This document shows, piece after piece, positions 47,740 through 57,831 of a stretch of DNA of 64,000 bases (positions are counted from its first letter, which is position 1; every line of letters begins with the position of its first letter). A program made the position numbers and the translations under genes. The DNA comes from Sepioteuthis lessoniana. Lineage: Eukaryota > Mollusca > Cephalopoda > Myopsida > Loliginidae. The notes below the pieces were generated by a model. That model was not told where the DNA came from, ran no database searches, and saw only the letters and a list, made by a program, of their open reading frames with translations. The DNA is taken from the NCBI GenBank assembly GCA_963585895.1, contig OY757904.1:154905919-154969918 (forward strand), written 5' to 3'.

Positions 47740-48345
47740 CTGCTCTTCAATAGCAGCAGCAGCAGAATGGACACAATGAGGGAAACAGTCTAATTTATGG
47801 ACCCCTTGCGTCTATTTCTCTTAGACCAAGGGTTCCGAGTTGAATATGAATTAGATGAATTCAATAAACCACACACAGGAACAACTCTTAGTCGCCTCCA
47901 GTATTGGCTATGTCGACTGCGATGAAAAATTACGCTCCGACACCTAGCGACTGCACGTCTGGGCAACATTTTCTGGAGACACTCACACTTCTCCCCGAAA
48001 CAACCAGAACCATAAACTCACAGTGACTTCAACGTTTCTCTCCTCAAACAGCAAACACGACTTTTGCTACACTATGGCGAATATATTTCCCTCGCACGTC
48101 CAACGACACGCGCTGCTTTCTCCACTCCATAACAAATTCATTTCGTTTCCTTACTTCTTTCCTTCCCGCGAGACTTGCAGCATAAAGGTAAACCCTTTAT
48201 TCCATGCTGCCATTAAAATCCTTCATATAAAACCTAACGGCACCTTCGTCTTCGTACTTCTTCATCCTCCTTTATTAACAACAACACTTAGCGTGGGAAT
48301 AACACACACGCGTAAAAATACATTTCTTCACCAAAAATGGTAACA
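47740..48345 (+). mobile_element. Solo-LTR-like relic, unit B
   Basis: It is the counterpart of 22,030-22,665 and a relative of the insertion at 51,402-52,253. Confidence 0.55.
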
Positions 48346-49170
48346 AACATTCTTTATCGCTAAAAATATAATTGTTTGAAATACAATTATTTAATAATTT
48401 AACAATTGACAGATGTTTAAATTAATTGTTAGTGATACATAATAATTCTTGTGTTTGAAAGAATATGTTGCAGCTCGTCTAAAAACATATTAAAAAATAT
48501 TTACTCATCATATATATATTTCATATATATGTATAACTAAGATTCGGCATTAAATAACCCAGAATGGTTAATATGCCATAAAAGCCAAACCAAACCAAAC
48601 CAAACCAATGATGAAATTCAATATTGGTAATAAAACCTTAGTAAAAGATTGAAGAGTTCTATTTGACCGATAGATGGGACCGAAACAGGTATCAGCACTC
48701 ATGGTCATCGTGGAACTGAGAGTAATGATAATGAAAGGGTACTCCACATTCCCCAAAGCTTCAAGACTGGAGAGTTATCATCAGATGCACTTTAATATCA
48801 TGCCAAAGATACTGAATAGTTTCATTCTATTTTGTATTATTCATTCGTTTGCAAATTCCCGAAAGTTTCAATACTGAAGCCTCAATTAAATTCTATAACA
48901 GCAGCAAGGACCCATAATTTGTTTTGGATCTGACACTACATTAAATATTCGACAGAACCTAAGAAGAAGAAGAAGAAAAAGAAGAAGAAGAAGAAGAAAA
49001 TACTTGTTACCATGGTAATTAAAAAAGTAAAAAAGATTTTCTTTCGATATTTAATGAAATTTTGTTTTTTCTTTCGTAGATGCGAGTTTCGTAAACTAAA
49101 ATGCTTGGAATGTATTATTGGAAAACGCACATCTTTTACAAACATTTTTATATTAATAAAAAAAAACTAC
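48346..49170. repeat. Q and R modules, unit B
   Basis: It is the counterpart of 22,666-23,485. The CCAAA run is cut to about four units, and the AAGAAG run near 48,962 is slightly longer than in A. Confidence 0.65.
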
Positions 49171-49242
49171 CTCCCCGGCGGGGAATCGAACCCCGGTCTC
49201 CCGCGTGACAGGCGGGGATACTTACCACTATACTACCGAGGA
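49171..49242 (-). tRNA. tRNA-Asp(GTC)
   Basis: It is identical to the other intact genes and has a long T-run terminator. It closes unit B. Confidence 0.96.
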
Positions 49243-49730
49243 CCGGTACGTGATTATGTTCTCAATGCTGATATTTAAAAGATAATAATAACATGACTCG
49301 CATAAGGCTGTTGACTGATTTTGTTAAGACCTTAGCACAACCCTCTGCCATTTCAGGAAACCATCAATTTCAAATCTATGATCGCTTCTATTAGAACGAA
49401 AATTGAATTTATCTATTAAGATTTCGTAGGTTGAGTTTATTCTAGTAAGCTCCTTTGGAGAGTAACGAGCCGTATTTGACCAGTAGATGGGACCCACACA
49501 GGTTCCAGCACTCATGGTCATCGTGTCTAAGAATTAGCGTTCTGATCAGCCACCACATCCTAGTTTGTATGATAATTAAAAACCAAAGAAAGAAAGTAAT
49601 AAAGAAGCGTTCCTCTCAATATCAAATGGAATTTGCTATTTTCTTTCCTATATTTCAGTTATGTATCCTGCAGCGCTTGGAATGGTTTATTAGTAAACAT
49701 CTAGGTATTTTAATGTTAGAATAGTTATCA
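49243..49730. repeat. Shuffled P/T, Q and R fragments, unit C
   Basis: Short pieces are joined: CATAAGGCTGTTGACTGATT (P start), AATTTATCTATTAAGATTTC (T), AGTAGATGGGACC and CACTCATGGTCATCGTG (Q), then an R fragment. This patchwork differs from units A and B. No gene is seen. Confidence 0.5.
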
Positions 49731-49793
49731 CTCCCTGGCGGGCAATCGAACCCCAGTCTCCCGCGGGGATACTTACCACTATACTACCGAGGA
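49731..49793 (-). pseudogene. tRNA-Asp copy lacking the anticodon loop, unit C
   Basis: It is a 63 nt copy in which nine bases covering the anticodon loop are missing, so CCGCGGGGA joins directly. The acceptor and D arm are otherwise close to the intact genes. Confidence 0.85.
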
Positions 49794-50115
49794 CCGGATT
49801 ACCCCTTACGTTCAGCTTTATTTTCTTGATTTAATTTCATAACAACAGCAAGAATCGATTATTTGTCTAAGAGTTAGCGTTCAAATTTGACGATAAATTG
49901 AATATTTGTGAGAATCTACACAGAAGAAAAAAAAAACAAGGAGAAAAAGATCGTTGTTACTATGATTATTAAAATGTAAAAAGGAAGGACGGTTTTTATC
50001 AATATAGACTGAAGTTTTTTTAATTTCCTTTCATACATTTGAATTTCGTGACCTTTGGCGTTGAGAAGGGCTTATATCTTACATCTAGATATTGTAATTT
50101 TAATAAAATTATTCC
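49794..50115. repeat. R module, unit C copy 1
   Basis: This R-module leader carries AGTTAGCGTTCAAATTTGAC and AGAAGAAAAAAAAAACAAGG and ends in AAAATTATTCC. No gene is seen. Confidence 0.55.
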
Positions 50116-50187
50116 CTCCCCTGCGGGGAATCGAACACCGGTCTCCCGCGTGACAGGCGGCGATACTTACCACTATACTACCGAGGA
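50116..50187 (-). pseudogene. Variant tRNA-Asp(GTC), probably non-functional, unit C
   Basis: It is 72 nt with the GTC anticodon and the B box GTTCGATTCC intact, but three substitutions fall in stems: acceptor CAGGGGA, T stem CCGGTG, and position TATCGCC beside the anticodon stem. It could still be transcribed, but folding looks weakened. Confidence 0.65.
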
Positions 50188-50676
50188 CTGGTACAACGTT
50201 ATGTCCTCAACGCTGATAATTAATTAATTTACTGATGTCACTACCGTTTGTTTCAGGAGCGATTGAATCATGGATACTATTTTTTTAGATTTTTCTGTAA
50301 CACACGGTCATCGACGACCATTTGAAAATATAGGAGTGTAAATCCTATAAACCCATTATTTGTCAAAAAATTAGCGTTCTAATCCAACAACACATTGAAT
50401 ATTCGACGGCCTCTAAGAAGAAGAAGAAGAAGAAAAAGAAGATCCTATTTACGATGATTATTAAAAGTTTAGAAAAAATGAAAAAAGAAAAAAGAAATTT
50501 CTTTAGATATTCAACGAAACTTTGCTTTTTTTTTTCGTTCTAGTGAGTTTGGTGATCTGAAGTGCTTGGAACGGATTACTGGAAACTAAAAACCTTCTCC
50601 AAGCATTTTTATGTCAATAAAAAATATACCTGTTATTGCTAACATCCAGATATTTTAATGTTAATAAAATTATTCC
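50188..50676. repeat. Inverted P fragment and R module, unit C
   Basis: About 50,219-50,345 matches the last 120 bp of the inverted P module (TTTCAGGAGCGATTGAATC, GGTCATCGACGACCATTTG). The R module with an AAGAAGAAGAAGAAGAAAAA run near 50,416 follows. Confidence 0.6.
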
Positions 50677-50748
50677 CTCCCCGGCGGGGAATCGAACCCC
50701 GGTCTCCCGCGTGACAGGCGGGGATACTTACCACTATACTACCGAGGA
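50677..50748 (-). tRNA. tRNA-Asp(GTC)
   Basis: It is identical to the other intact copies. Both flanks match 30,981-31,052 more closely than 7,516-7,587, and a T4 terminator is present. Confidence 0.96.
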
Positions 50749-51401
50749 CAGACCTGCGTATTGTATCTGGCTGATGATATTTCAACTGATAATAACAACA
50801 AGATTCGCTTAAGTTAGTTCAGTGATTCTGTTAATGATAGACGTTGACATAACCTTTAGCATTTATACTCTTATATCTTTTAAATGGTCGTCAATGGCCT
50901 CGTGGTGGAAAATATTCGACAAAAATAGGATCCATGAATCAATAAGAGGACTTCAGTAAATTAATTAGTTACGGGAACCTATTTGACAGAGAAATCATGT
51001 GTCTTGTGTTGCCAACTACGTCTGCGCATGTGATTTTGTCCCGGGACAAAGAAATCTTGTATTTACTGACGGTCACGTCACATATACTTTTGACTTTCAC
51101 TAACTCGCTCTCTCATTCTTCGCTCTCCCAGATAATGACACATAACTCAAAACAACTAACATGGACGACTGTATAGTCTGCGATTCCGATATATCACGCT
51201 TTTTTTCCGCTCTCGTTCTACCTTCCGGCGATACATGTTCCAGTCTCAAACACCCACACAGCCTCAAATATTTTGTCACATCCTAACAGAGACAAACGAC
51301 CAACGTGAAAAAAAACCTGGCTCTCCCAATTACATTGCAATTTTCATGTGTATCAGTACCTCGCGAGGAATTATTATTCATCACAATATTCATGTTACTT
51401 A
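50749..51401 (+). repeat. P module, unit C
   Basis: It matches 31,053-31,710. The first CACGTG box is altered (CTCGTG), and GACTGTATAGTC replaces the palindrome. It is interrupted at ACTTA by the next feature and resumes at 52,254. Confidence 0.65.
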
Positions 51402-52253
51402 TGTAGCAGAAGGTATTCTGGTTTGGCGCGCAATTTAATTCGACGTATGATTTCACCCAATCAGGATGACCTATCCAATTCATTCCGTACTTTCTTTCCC
51501 GGGCAGCAGAAATTGGGTAAGCTGCCAAACACACTCTCTTTTTAGCTGGACAACGCCGCCAAGTGCAGACGTCTCACAGAGCAGACGTCTCTTCAATATC
51601 AGCAACAGCATGGACACATGAGGGAACCTATCTAATTTATGGATTCCTTGCAAGGAATCCCAGTTGAATATAAATTGGATACATTCAACATGCCACGCAC
51701 AGACACAAGTTTATGTCACCCCCAAAATTGGCTATGTCGATGTGACGCACAATTAAGCTCTCGGCACCTAGCTCTCAATTCACCTCTGGGCCACTTTAAT
51801 GGAGACAACACACACTCTCCCCAAATACCAGACACACGAAACTAACGGTGACTCCAAAGTTCATTTCCTCCAACGGCAACATGGCTTTCGCTAAACTATA
51901 GCGAACACAATCCCTCGCACGTCCGACCACACGCACTACCTTTCTCAACTGTCTCATTACTCCATTTCGTCTCCTTACTCGCTACGAGACTTGCAGCGCA
52001 AAAAGCAAACCCAATATTCCATGCTGCAAATAAAAACTATTCGTAAAAGCACATTTCGACTATCGGCATCTTACTTCTTCATCCTTCCCTTTATTACCCA
52101 ACAAGCTTTAGCGAGTGACTTACAAACTTAGCGAGGAAACAACTCAACATAAACGGAGATACGTTACACCATCTTCCACGCTAAAACAACACTTTCCTTC
52201 TCGCTAAGAACTAACAAATATTTTCCCCGCATAATAACAAAAAATAAGGCTAA
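51402..52253 (+). mobile_element. Solo-LTR-like insertion with 5 bp target duplication
   Basis: This 852 bp segment starts TGTAGCAGAAGG and ends AAGGCTAA. It is bracketed by ACTTA at 51,397-51,401 and 52,254-52,258. Units A (near 8,250) and B (near 31,710) show the empty site GTTACTTACACAC with one ACTTA. It has no open frame of note. The size and 5 bp duplication suit a solo LTR of a BEL/Pao or Ty3/gypsy element, though the terminal dinucleotides are not the usual TG...CA. Relatives lie at 22,030-22,665 and 47,740-48,345. Confidence 0.7.
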
Positions 52254-52438
52254 ACTTACACACATAGGAATTGTTAACAAAACATATTTGTACATTCACT
52301 CTGTTTTTGAAGGGTTTTCTTCTTTTGCTTGTTTATGAATACATCTATTTATTTTTATATGGCCTTGTTGTGAATATTTTTTATTGACGTCATTTATATT
52401 ATTTGCATTTTAACAACATACACAATAAACCCTCAGCA
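52254..52438 (+). repeat. P/T module resumed after insertion, unit C
   Basis: It continues the interrupted module (CACACATAGGAATTGTTAAC, ATTTGCATTTTAACAACATA). Confidence 0.6.
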
Positions 52439-54150
52439 TGTGGGGTATGAGTCTGAAGGTTGCTGCGACTTGCTCACAAGCATAAACAGATCAGATTACG
52501 CGTTCGCCCAAGAAAAATTACATCCGTGTACGGCCGGAAATGACGAAGCCCTTTTCGACCCTAACCAACCGTTACAGCTAAGAAAAGGGAATAAATAACA
52601 TTTAACAACATTTACAAAATACTTCCGCCAGAAATAACTATAAAAATGGAATTAATTATCTTCGCATGCCTCTATCTTTAGAGGTCGTGTATGATCTTTC
52701 CTCTCCAGTTGTTGGGTTTCGGCGGGCTCCGCATGGCTCGAATTCTACGTCATGTCGTTGTGTTCGCCTTTCCTATCACATAATTATGCATAAAAGGTCC
52801 TTTTAAGGACCATAAGAGGTCACCTTCTGCTGGTTAGAGTATCTCTGACGGTCCTTAACGACCAGTCGAAGTAGACGGCCCGGAGGCAAACACGAAGAGG
52901 AATCTAAGACCATTCGGTATTAACCATTTTGATCGGTTCCGATCGTCCGTTTGGTTGCGCAGCGCTAAAGGCACGGATTAGCCTTAAGCTACCGCTTTGC
53001 TATCCGCGCAGCGCTAAGATAACACCAATCTTAGCCGCGGCCTCCAGGCCTGTTCACTCGACAGTGCAGAGCTTTGGTACCGCAAAGCCTTAGCTACCGT
53101 CCCGATACGTCTGCACAGCTTTGGCGTGGAAAAGTCACAGCTACTGTCTCCGAATGGTCCACACAGCTTTGGCGCAGAACAGCCATAGCTACCGTCCCAA
53201 TCGTCCGCACAGCTTTGGCGCGGAAAAGCCATAGCTACCGTCTCCGAATCGTTTGCACAGCTTTGGCACAACAAAGCCATAGCTACCGTCTCGACCGTCC
53301 GCACAGCTTTGGCGCGGGAAAGACATAACTACTGTCAACGATACGCTCGCACAGTTTTGGCACGATAAAGCCCTAGCTTCACCAATTCGCTCACTCGACT
53401 TCGTATGTGCGAAGGCCTGGCAAACCTTAGCCACGGTTTCCCCGTCCGTTCACTTGGTCCGTAGTACTAAAACACGGCCCAGACTTAGCCACCAACTCAC
53501 TCGACTCCACGACCATTTGCCAACACCGACTTCGACCATGACGCTCCGGCAATGCAGCATCCAGTCCATGTTTGACTCGCTGTTACGGACTGCCCTAGCA
53601 TTGCAACAACTAGCCTATGTACGACTCGACCTACGGGCTAGCAACCAGATCTACCCCCACCCCGGTTAACCGAACGTACTGTCAACACCCGGGACATCGA
53701 TTTCCCAACGACGACTGACCTCAACTTTCCGCAACGATCGTCCAGCAGCATCCAACGACTCGACCGACCCTAGTTTCCCGCAAAGATCGTCCAGCTGCAT
53801 TCAACAACTCGACCGACCTCAGCTTCTCGCTACGTTCGTCCATTTGCCTTCTACGACTCAACCGAGAGCTATCCGCATCAAACATCGAGCTATATCTCCA
53901 CGACTCGATCGTACCAGCAATCGACATCAACCATCTAGCTGAAGACCAAATACAACTGCCACGAACCTTACGCGCTTGTAAACACGACAATAAATTGTCA
54001 CTTTTATTATATTCGTTACCTCGCCTTTGTTTCCTTCATTGTCTTCGGCTGTCATTACTCGCACGCATTAAACTTAAAACATTTGCGGGGTCGACGTGCT
54101 TATCGGCTCCGCAGCAAGGTCAAGGGCAAGGGCTAAGCTGTATGCCGTTT
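52439..54150 (+). mobile_element. Long LTR-like repeat without the GC-rich units, unit C
   Basis: It starts TGTGGGGTATGAG. Only about 50 bp of a GC-rich unit remains (about 52,675-52,725). The TATA-like CATAAAAGG is at about 52,789, and the ~48 bp minisatellite (53,060-53,380) has six or seven units. It then extends past the A/B homology with CAACGACTCGACCGACC-type repeats (about 53,740-53,900) and an AATAAATTGTCACTTTTATT stretch near 53,988 that could be a polyadenylation region. It shows that the A and B copies are 3'-truncated. Confidence 0.5.
53060..53380. repeat. ~48 bp minisatellite, unit C
   Basis: Six or seven units of CACAGCTTTGGCGCGG with AGCCATAGCTACCGTC, the longest of the three arrays. 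Confidence 0.8.
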
Positions 54151-54850
54151 GATATCTGTCTCCAGATTTTGGTTATTTTATCTTACCCCCACGTTGGCTA
54201 GTCGGTGTAACGTCTTGCCCAAGAAAGTCCCAAAAAGAATTATACAAAAAGAAATGACAGCAACAGATAAGAGACGAAGACGTTTCTTTTATACTTTCCA
54301 TTATTTACTAGGTTCAACAACCATTCCATGGATGAGGGAGTTTTTCCTGAATACATTGAAATGGCTGAATCCCCCAGTTAAGGTGTCAAAAATACGTTAA
54401 TCGTTTCATGCATGTGTTTGTCATCATTTGGTATTTCGGGCTTCCATAAGGGTTAGTTTCTTTTGGAAGTTTGTCAAAATCCGGTAAGGGTTAGTTTCTT
54501 TTGGTAGTTTGTCAAAGTCCGGTTGTTCATTTGTGGGTCTTTTATATTTCAGCATATTGTTGACCGAGAGAGATATGTTACTGGGTGAAAGGGACAAACC
54601 AACGCTACGTCCAAAGACGTATACGTGGTGCCCAGACACCAGACAGGAAAAATGGTGTTGTTCATTCGACGGTCACTGCCTGAAAGAGAAAGAAAGCCTG
54701 TTCCCCTTTGTCAAGAGGTTGCCTTTTTTTCTTTACCCATGCGTCATCCCTTTTCCCCGTCAGGGACCTCTTGGAGTTTCTGCAAATTTAAGTTTTCTTT
54801 TTTTTTAATTCAATTTAAATTTCTATTTATTTAACTATTCTTTCCCTTTA
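54151..54850. other. Unit C-specific sequence with a 38 bp duplication
   Basis: It is not found in units A or B. GGGTTAGTTTCTTTTGG(A/T)AG followed by TTTGTCAAA(A/G)TCCGGT is present twice in tandem at about 54,449-54,522. Short open frames (largest about 99 codons at 54,509-54,808) resemble nothing I know. It may be an internal part of the preceding LTR-like element. Confidence 0.35.
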
Positions 54851-55759
54851 TTTATCAAGAATTTGTAGGTTTAGTTTATTCTTGTTCGCCCTTTTGTAGA
54901 GAATCAATCTGTAACAACATGACTCATGCAGTCTTGATTGTTTTATTGCTCTTACTCTACAGATAGGTCTACGTTAATCAGTTAAAGAAATGGTCAATAC
55001 TGAATTGAATTATTAAATAAATAGATTGTTGAAGCCATTTAACTATGTGTAAGTGAATGCGAACATGCTCGTTTATAAATGTTACCGACAAACTATTTTT
55101 TACGAACCTCATATTTGAGCTTTAGGGAATACGGAGTACGCCTTCATTGCTATCACTCCCAGGTTCACTGTAGATTAGAGCGATAGGATCTGATAGGGTC
55201 CAATCTATGGGTCAAATAGAACACTTTGATCATTTAAGCAGTGTGTAAACAAATGACTGATGTTTAATTGAATTGTTAGTGATTCAAAGTAACACTTGGA
55301 ACCATATAAGTATTTGGCTTCTTTAAAAATGTAATCAACAAAACATGTTTACAGATCATATATATTTAATATATACGTATAAAGAGGATTTGGCATAAAA
55401 TAACCTACAATTGTTGATATGCCATAAAACCAAACCAAACCAAATCCCATATATCTAATATATATGTATACGGAGTTGACATTAAATATCCTAAAATGGT
55501 TGATAAGACAAAATCAAACCAAACCAAACCTAACCAAACCAAACCAAACCAAGCTAATGACTGAATTAAATATTGGTTATAAAACATTAGTAAAATATAG
55601 AAGAGTTCTAAATGGTACTTGATGCCGCCTTGCTTTACACTTTGCATTATAAATTAAGGATCAAGGGTAAAATGGAGCAATACAGGGAATGTAGTTGCAC
55701 CCTTCCCTATATCTCGGTATTGGCAAGAGAACCTTCGGTTCAAACTCGACAACGAACGC
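54851..55759. repeat. T module and CCAAA spacers, unit C
   Basis: It matches 10,300-11,098. A (CCAAA)n run at about 55,514-55,552 has roughly seven units, one altered. No gene is seen. Confidence 0.55.
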
Positions 55760-56461
55760 CAACTTTATTAATATATGTATAAAGAGGATTCGGCATTAAA
55801 TAACCTAGAATGGTTGATATGCCATAAAACCCAACCAAACCAAACTAATGATCAATTCCAATTGGTAATAAAACATTAGTAAAAGACTGAAGAGTTCTAT
55901 TTACCGATAGATGGGACCCAAACAGGTATCAGCACTCATGGTCATCATGGAACTGAGAGTAATGAAAGGGTACTCCACATTCCAGAAAGCCTCAAGAATC
56001 GAGCGTCAACATCAGATGTATTTTAATGTCTTACCCAATATCCTGAATGGTTTCATTCTATTCAATATTATTCTTTTGTTTGCATACAGTGAAATGGTTT
56101 CAAGTATAATAAATAAGTAAATAGTTCCATGTGACTTATAGATGGCACCTGAAATTGCTGTCCTTTTAAAATGTTTTTATTTTCTTAATTTCAAAACAAC
56201 AGCAAGAATCGATCGTGTAAGAGTTAGTGGGCTGATTTGCCACCTCATTGAATATTCGAGAGAATCTGCGCAGAAGAAGAAAAATAAGGAGAAAAATATC
56301 GTTGTTACTATGATTATTAAAATTTAAAAAGAAAGGACGGTTTTTATCAATATAGAATGAAGTTTTCTATTTTCTTTCATTCATTTGAATTTCGTTACCT
56401 TTTGCGCTGAGAAGGGCTTATATCTAACATCCAGATATTGTAATTTTAATAAAATTTCTCC
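55760..56461. repeat. Q and R modules, unit C
   Basis: It matches 11,099-11,750 and then, unlike units A and B, runs uninterrupted into a tRNA-Asp gene. This shows the empty site of the minus-strand Ty3/gypsy relic. Confidence 0.65.
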
Positions 56462-56533
56462 CTCCCCGGCGGGGAATCGAACCCCGGTCTCCCGCGTGAC
56501 AGGCGGGGATACTTACCACTATACTACCGAGGA
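56462..56533 (-). tRNA. tRNA-Asp(GTC)
   Basis: It is identical to the other intact copies, with GAAATTTTATT after the 3' end as terminator. It forms the closest working pair in the window with 56,672 (138 bp apart). Confidence 0.96.
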
Positions 56534-56671
56534 CTGGTAGGTCAAAGTGTCCGAAATGCTGAGTAAATATTAAAAGTGTCCTGTAGACTATATGCGTATT
56601 TTGTTACCTTTTTTCGCTGAGAAGGGCTTATATCTAACATCCAGATATTGCAATGTTAATAAAAATTTTCA

Positions 56672-56743
56672 CTCCCCGGCGGGGAATCGAACCCCGGTCT
56701 CCCGCGTGACAGGCGGGGATACTTACCACTATACTACCGAGGA
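56672..56743 (-). tRNA. tRNA-Asp(GTC)
   Basis: It is identical to the other intact copies, with TGAAAATTTTTATT after the 3' end as terminator. The short spacer to 56,462 contains a fragment of the inverted P module and of the R module. Confidence 0.96.
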
Positions 56744-57164
56744 CCGCTACATCCCTTAGCCCTTACTGCTGATACTTAACAGATAATAATAATAAGACTC
56801 GCGTAAGATTGTTGACTGATTTTGTTAATCAAAGACCTTAGCGCAACCCTCTGCTATTTCAGTACACCATGATTTCAAAACTCTGACCGCTGATATTATA
56901 ACGAAAATTGAATTTATTTATCAAGATTTCATAGGTTTACATTATTCTTGTAAGTTCCTTTGCAGAAAATCGAACCATAACCACATCTCGCATGCATTCT
57001 CGATTGTTTTATTACTCTTACAATCCAGCTAGGTCTACGTTAATCCTTTGTGGGGAATTTTATAAAGTCCCGAAAAGCCCGGTTCATTCCTACGTTTTGT
57101 AAAAGAATTAACCGCACTTCAACCGCAGTAGGGAGATGGGTGACAGCTTTTGAAGAAAGGAGAC
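56744..57164. repeat. P/T module end and unique flank of the young LTR element
   Basis: 56,744-57,035 is a P start joined to T (CTCGCATGCATTCTCGATTG). 57,040-57,164 is unlike anything else in the window. It ends in AGAC (57,161-57,164), the left target duplication of the next element. Confidence 0.5.
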
Positions 57165-57803
57165 TGTTACAAGACGAGATCTTGCTTTGATTTGAAAAAA
57201 CAAAAAGAAAGAAAAGAAGAAAAGAAAAAAAAAACGGAAGTTACCACTTCGAGTTCTCAACTCAAATGAAAAGTTAGTCGCTCACGCATCGGCTCCCCGC
57301 AGAACTTCCGTTTGCGATAAATTAACAAAAAAAAAAAAAAAATACATAAATAAATATCCAATCGGAACGCTTCCCGCGGGGCACAAAAATTGCCGTTTCT
57401 GAGCCTACAGAAAATATATAAATAGACGGACCAAATAATTATCACCAGACTTGTTCCTTCACACGACTCGTGTTAAAGATTCTTCGCCAGCGTCTGGCGC
57501 CTGTCATCCGATACATCAAACGATTGCCGCCGTTAGGAACGCTGCCCTTGTTTCCAAGAAAACCATCCCTTCACCACGAGACAAGTACAGTACATGAACT
57601 TTGTAACTATCACCCTGAACTCATTCTTTAACTATTAACATATTTCTCCATTCTATTCTCTGTGCTTAATCTATTTATAAAAATTTTTCTACAACATCAT
57701 TACTGTGTTATTGTGAGTATCTATACGTTCTTTGTTTTGCAACCATACGCATTTCTCGCCCACAACATTCATATCACAGATATCAACAACTCAGAATATA
57801 ACA
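57165..57803 (+). repeat. 5' LTR of the young Ty3/gypsy element
   Basis: It is 639 bp, with A-rich runs near the start and a TATA box TATATAAATAG at 57,415-57,425. It is nearly identical to the 3' LTR. Confidence 0.95.
57415..57425 (+). promoter_or_regulatory. LTR TATA box
   Basis: TATATAAATAG lies 250 bp into the LTR, where a U3 promoter would be expected. The same motif is at about 63,242-63,252 in the 3' LTR. Confidence 0.6.
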
Positions 57804-57804
57804 C

Positions 57805-57822
57805 TGGTGTCAAGCGTGCAGC
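57805..57822 (+). promoter_or_regulatory. Primer binding site, tRNA-Leu-like
   Basis: TGGTGTCAAGCGTGC begins one base after the LTR. Its complement, ...GCTTGACACCA, has the ACACCA end expected of a tRNA-Leu type 3' end; the exact primer is not proven. The gag start follows about ten bases later, so the leader is very short. Confidence 0.55.
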
Positions 57823-57831
57823 AAAACAAGT

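Larger units (their letters stand above)
23558..49242. repeat. Tandem segmental unit, copy B
   Basis: This is the full second copy of the unit, 25,685 bp. It is longer than the part of A seen here mainly because it keeps more of the CsRn1-like relic and four rather than two GC-rich 330 bp repeats. It is shorter than A at the 58 bp minisatellite, the GAA run and the CCAAA run. Gene order and orientation are those of A. It ends with an intact tRNA-Asp gene at 49,171-49,242. Confidence 0.9.
49243..57164. repeat. Contracted, rearranged unit copy C
   Basis: This is a third, partial copy. About 50,350-51,401 plus 52,259-52,660 match 7,210-8,680 and 30,675-32,140. About 52,680-53,500 match the GC-rich LTR-like repeat of A and B, and 54,855-56,460 match 10,285-11,750. 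LINE, BEL and CsRn1 material is absent. The stretch right after the tRNA at 49,242 does not match the start of B, so the junction differs from the A/B junction. The right limit is set at the young LTR element; the last ~100 bp before it (57,040-57,164) look unique. Confidence 0.75.

Noticed and set aside
53060-53380. A regularly repeated ~16 bp motif with variable spacers, reminiscent of a CRISPR array
   Set aside because: The host is a eukaryote, the spacers are themselves similar, the repeat is short, and no cas genes are present. It is a minisatellite.
54509-54808. A 99-codon frame in the unit C-specific stretch
   Set aside because: It has no recognisable motif, runs through low-complexity T-rich sequence, and no second copy is available to test conservation.
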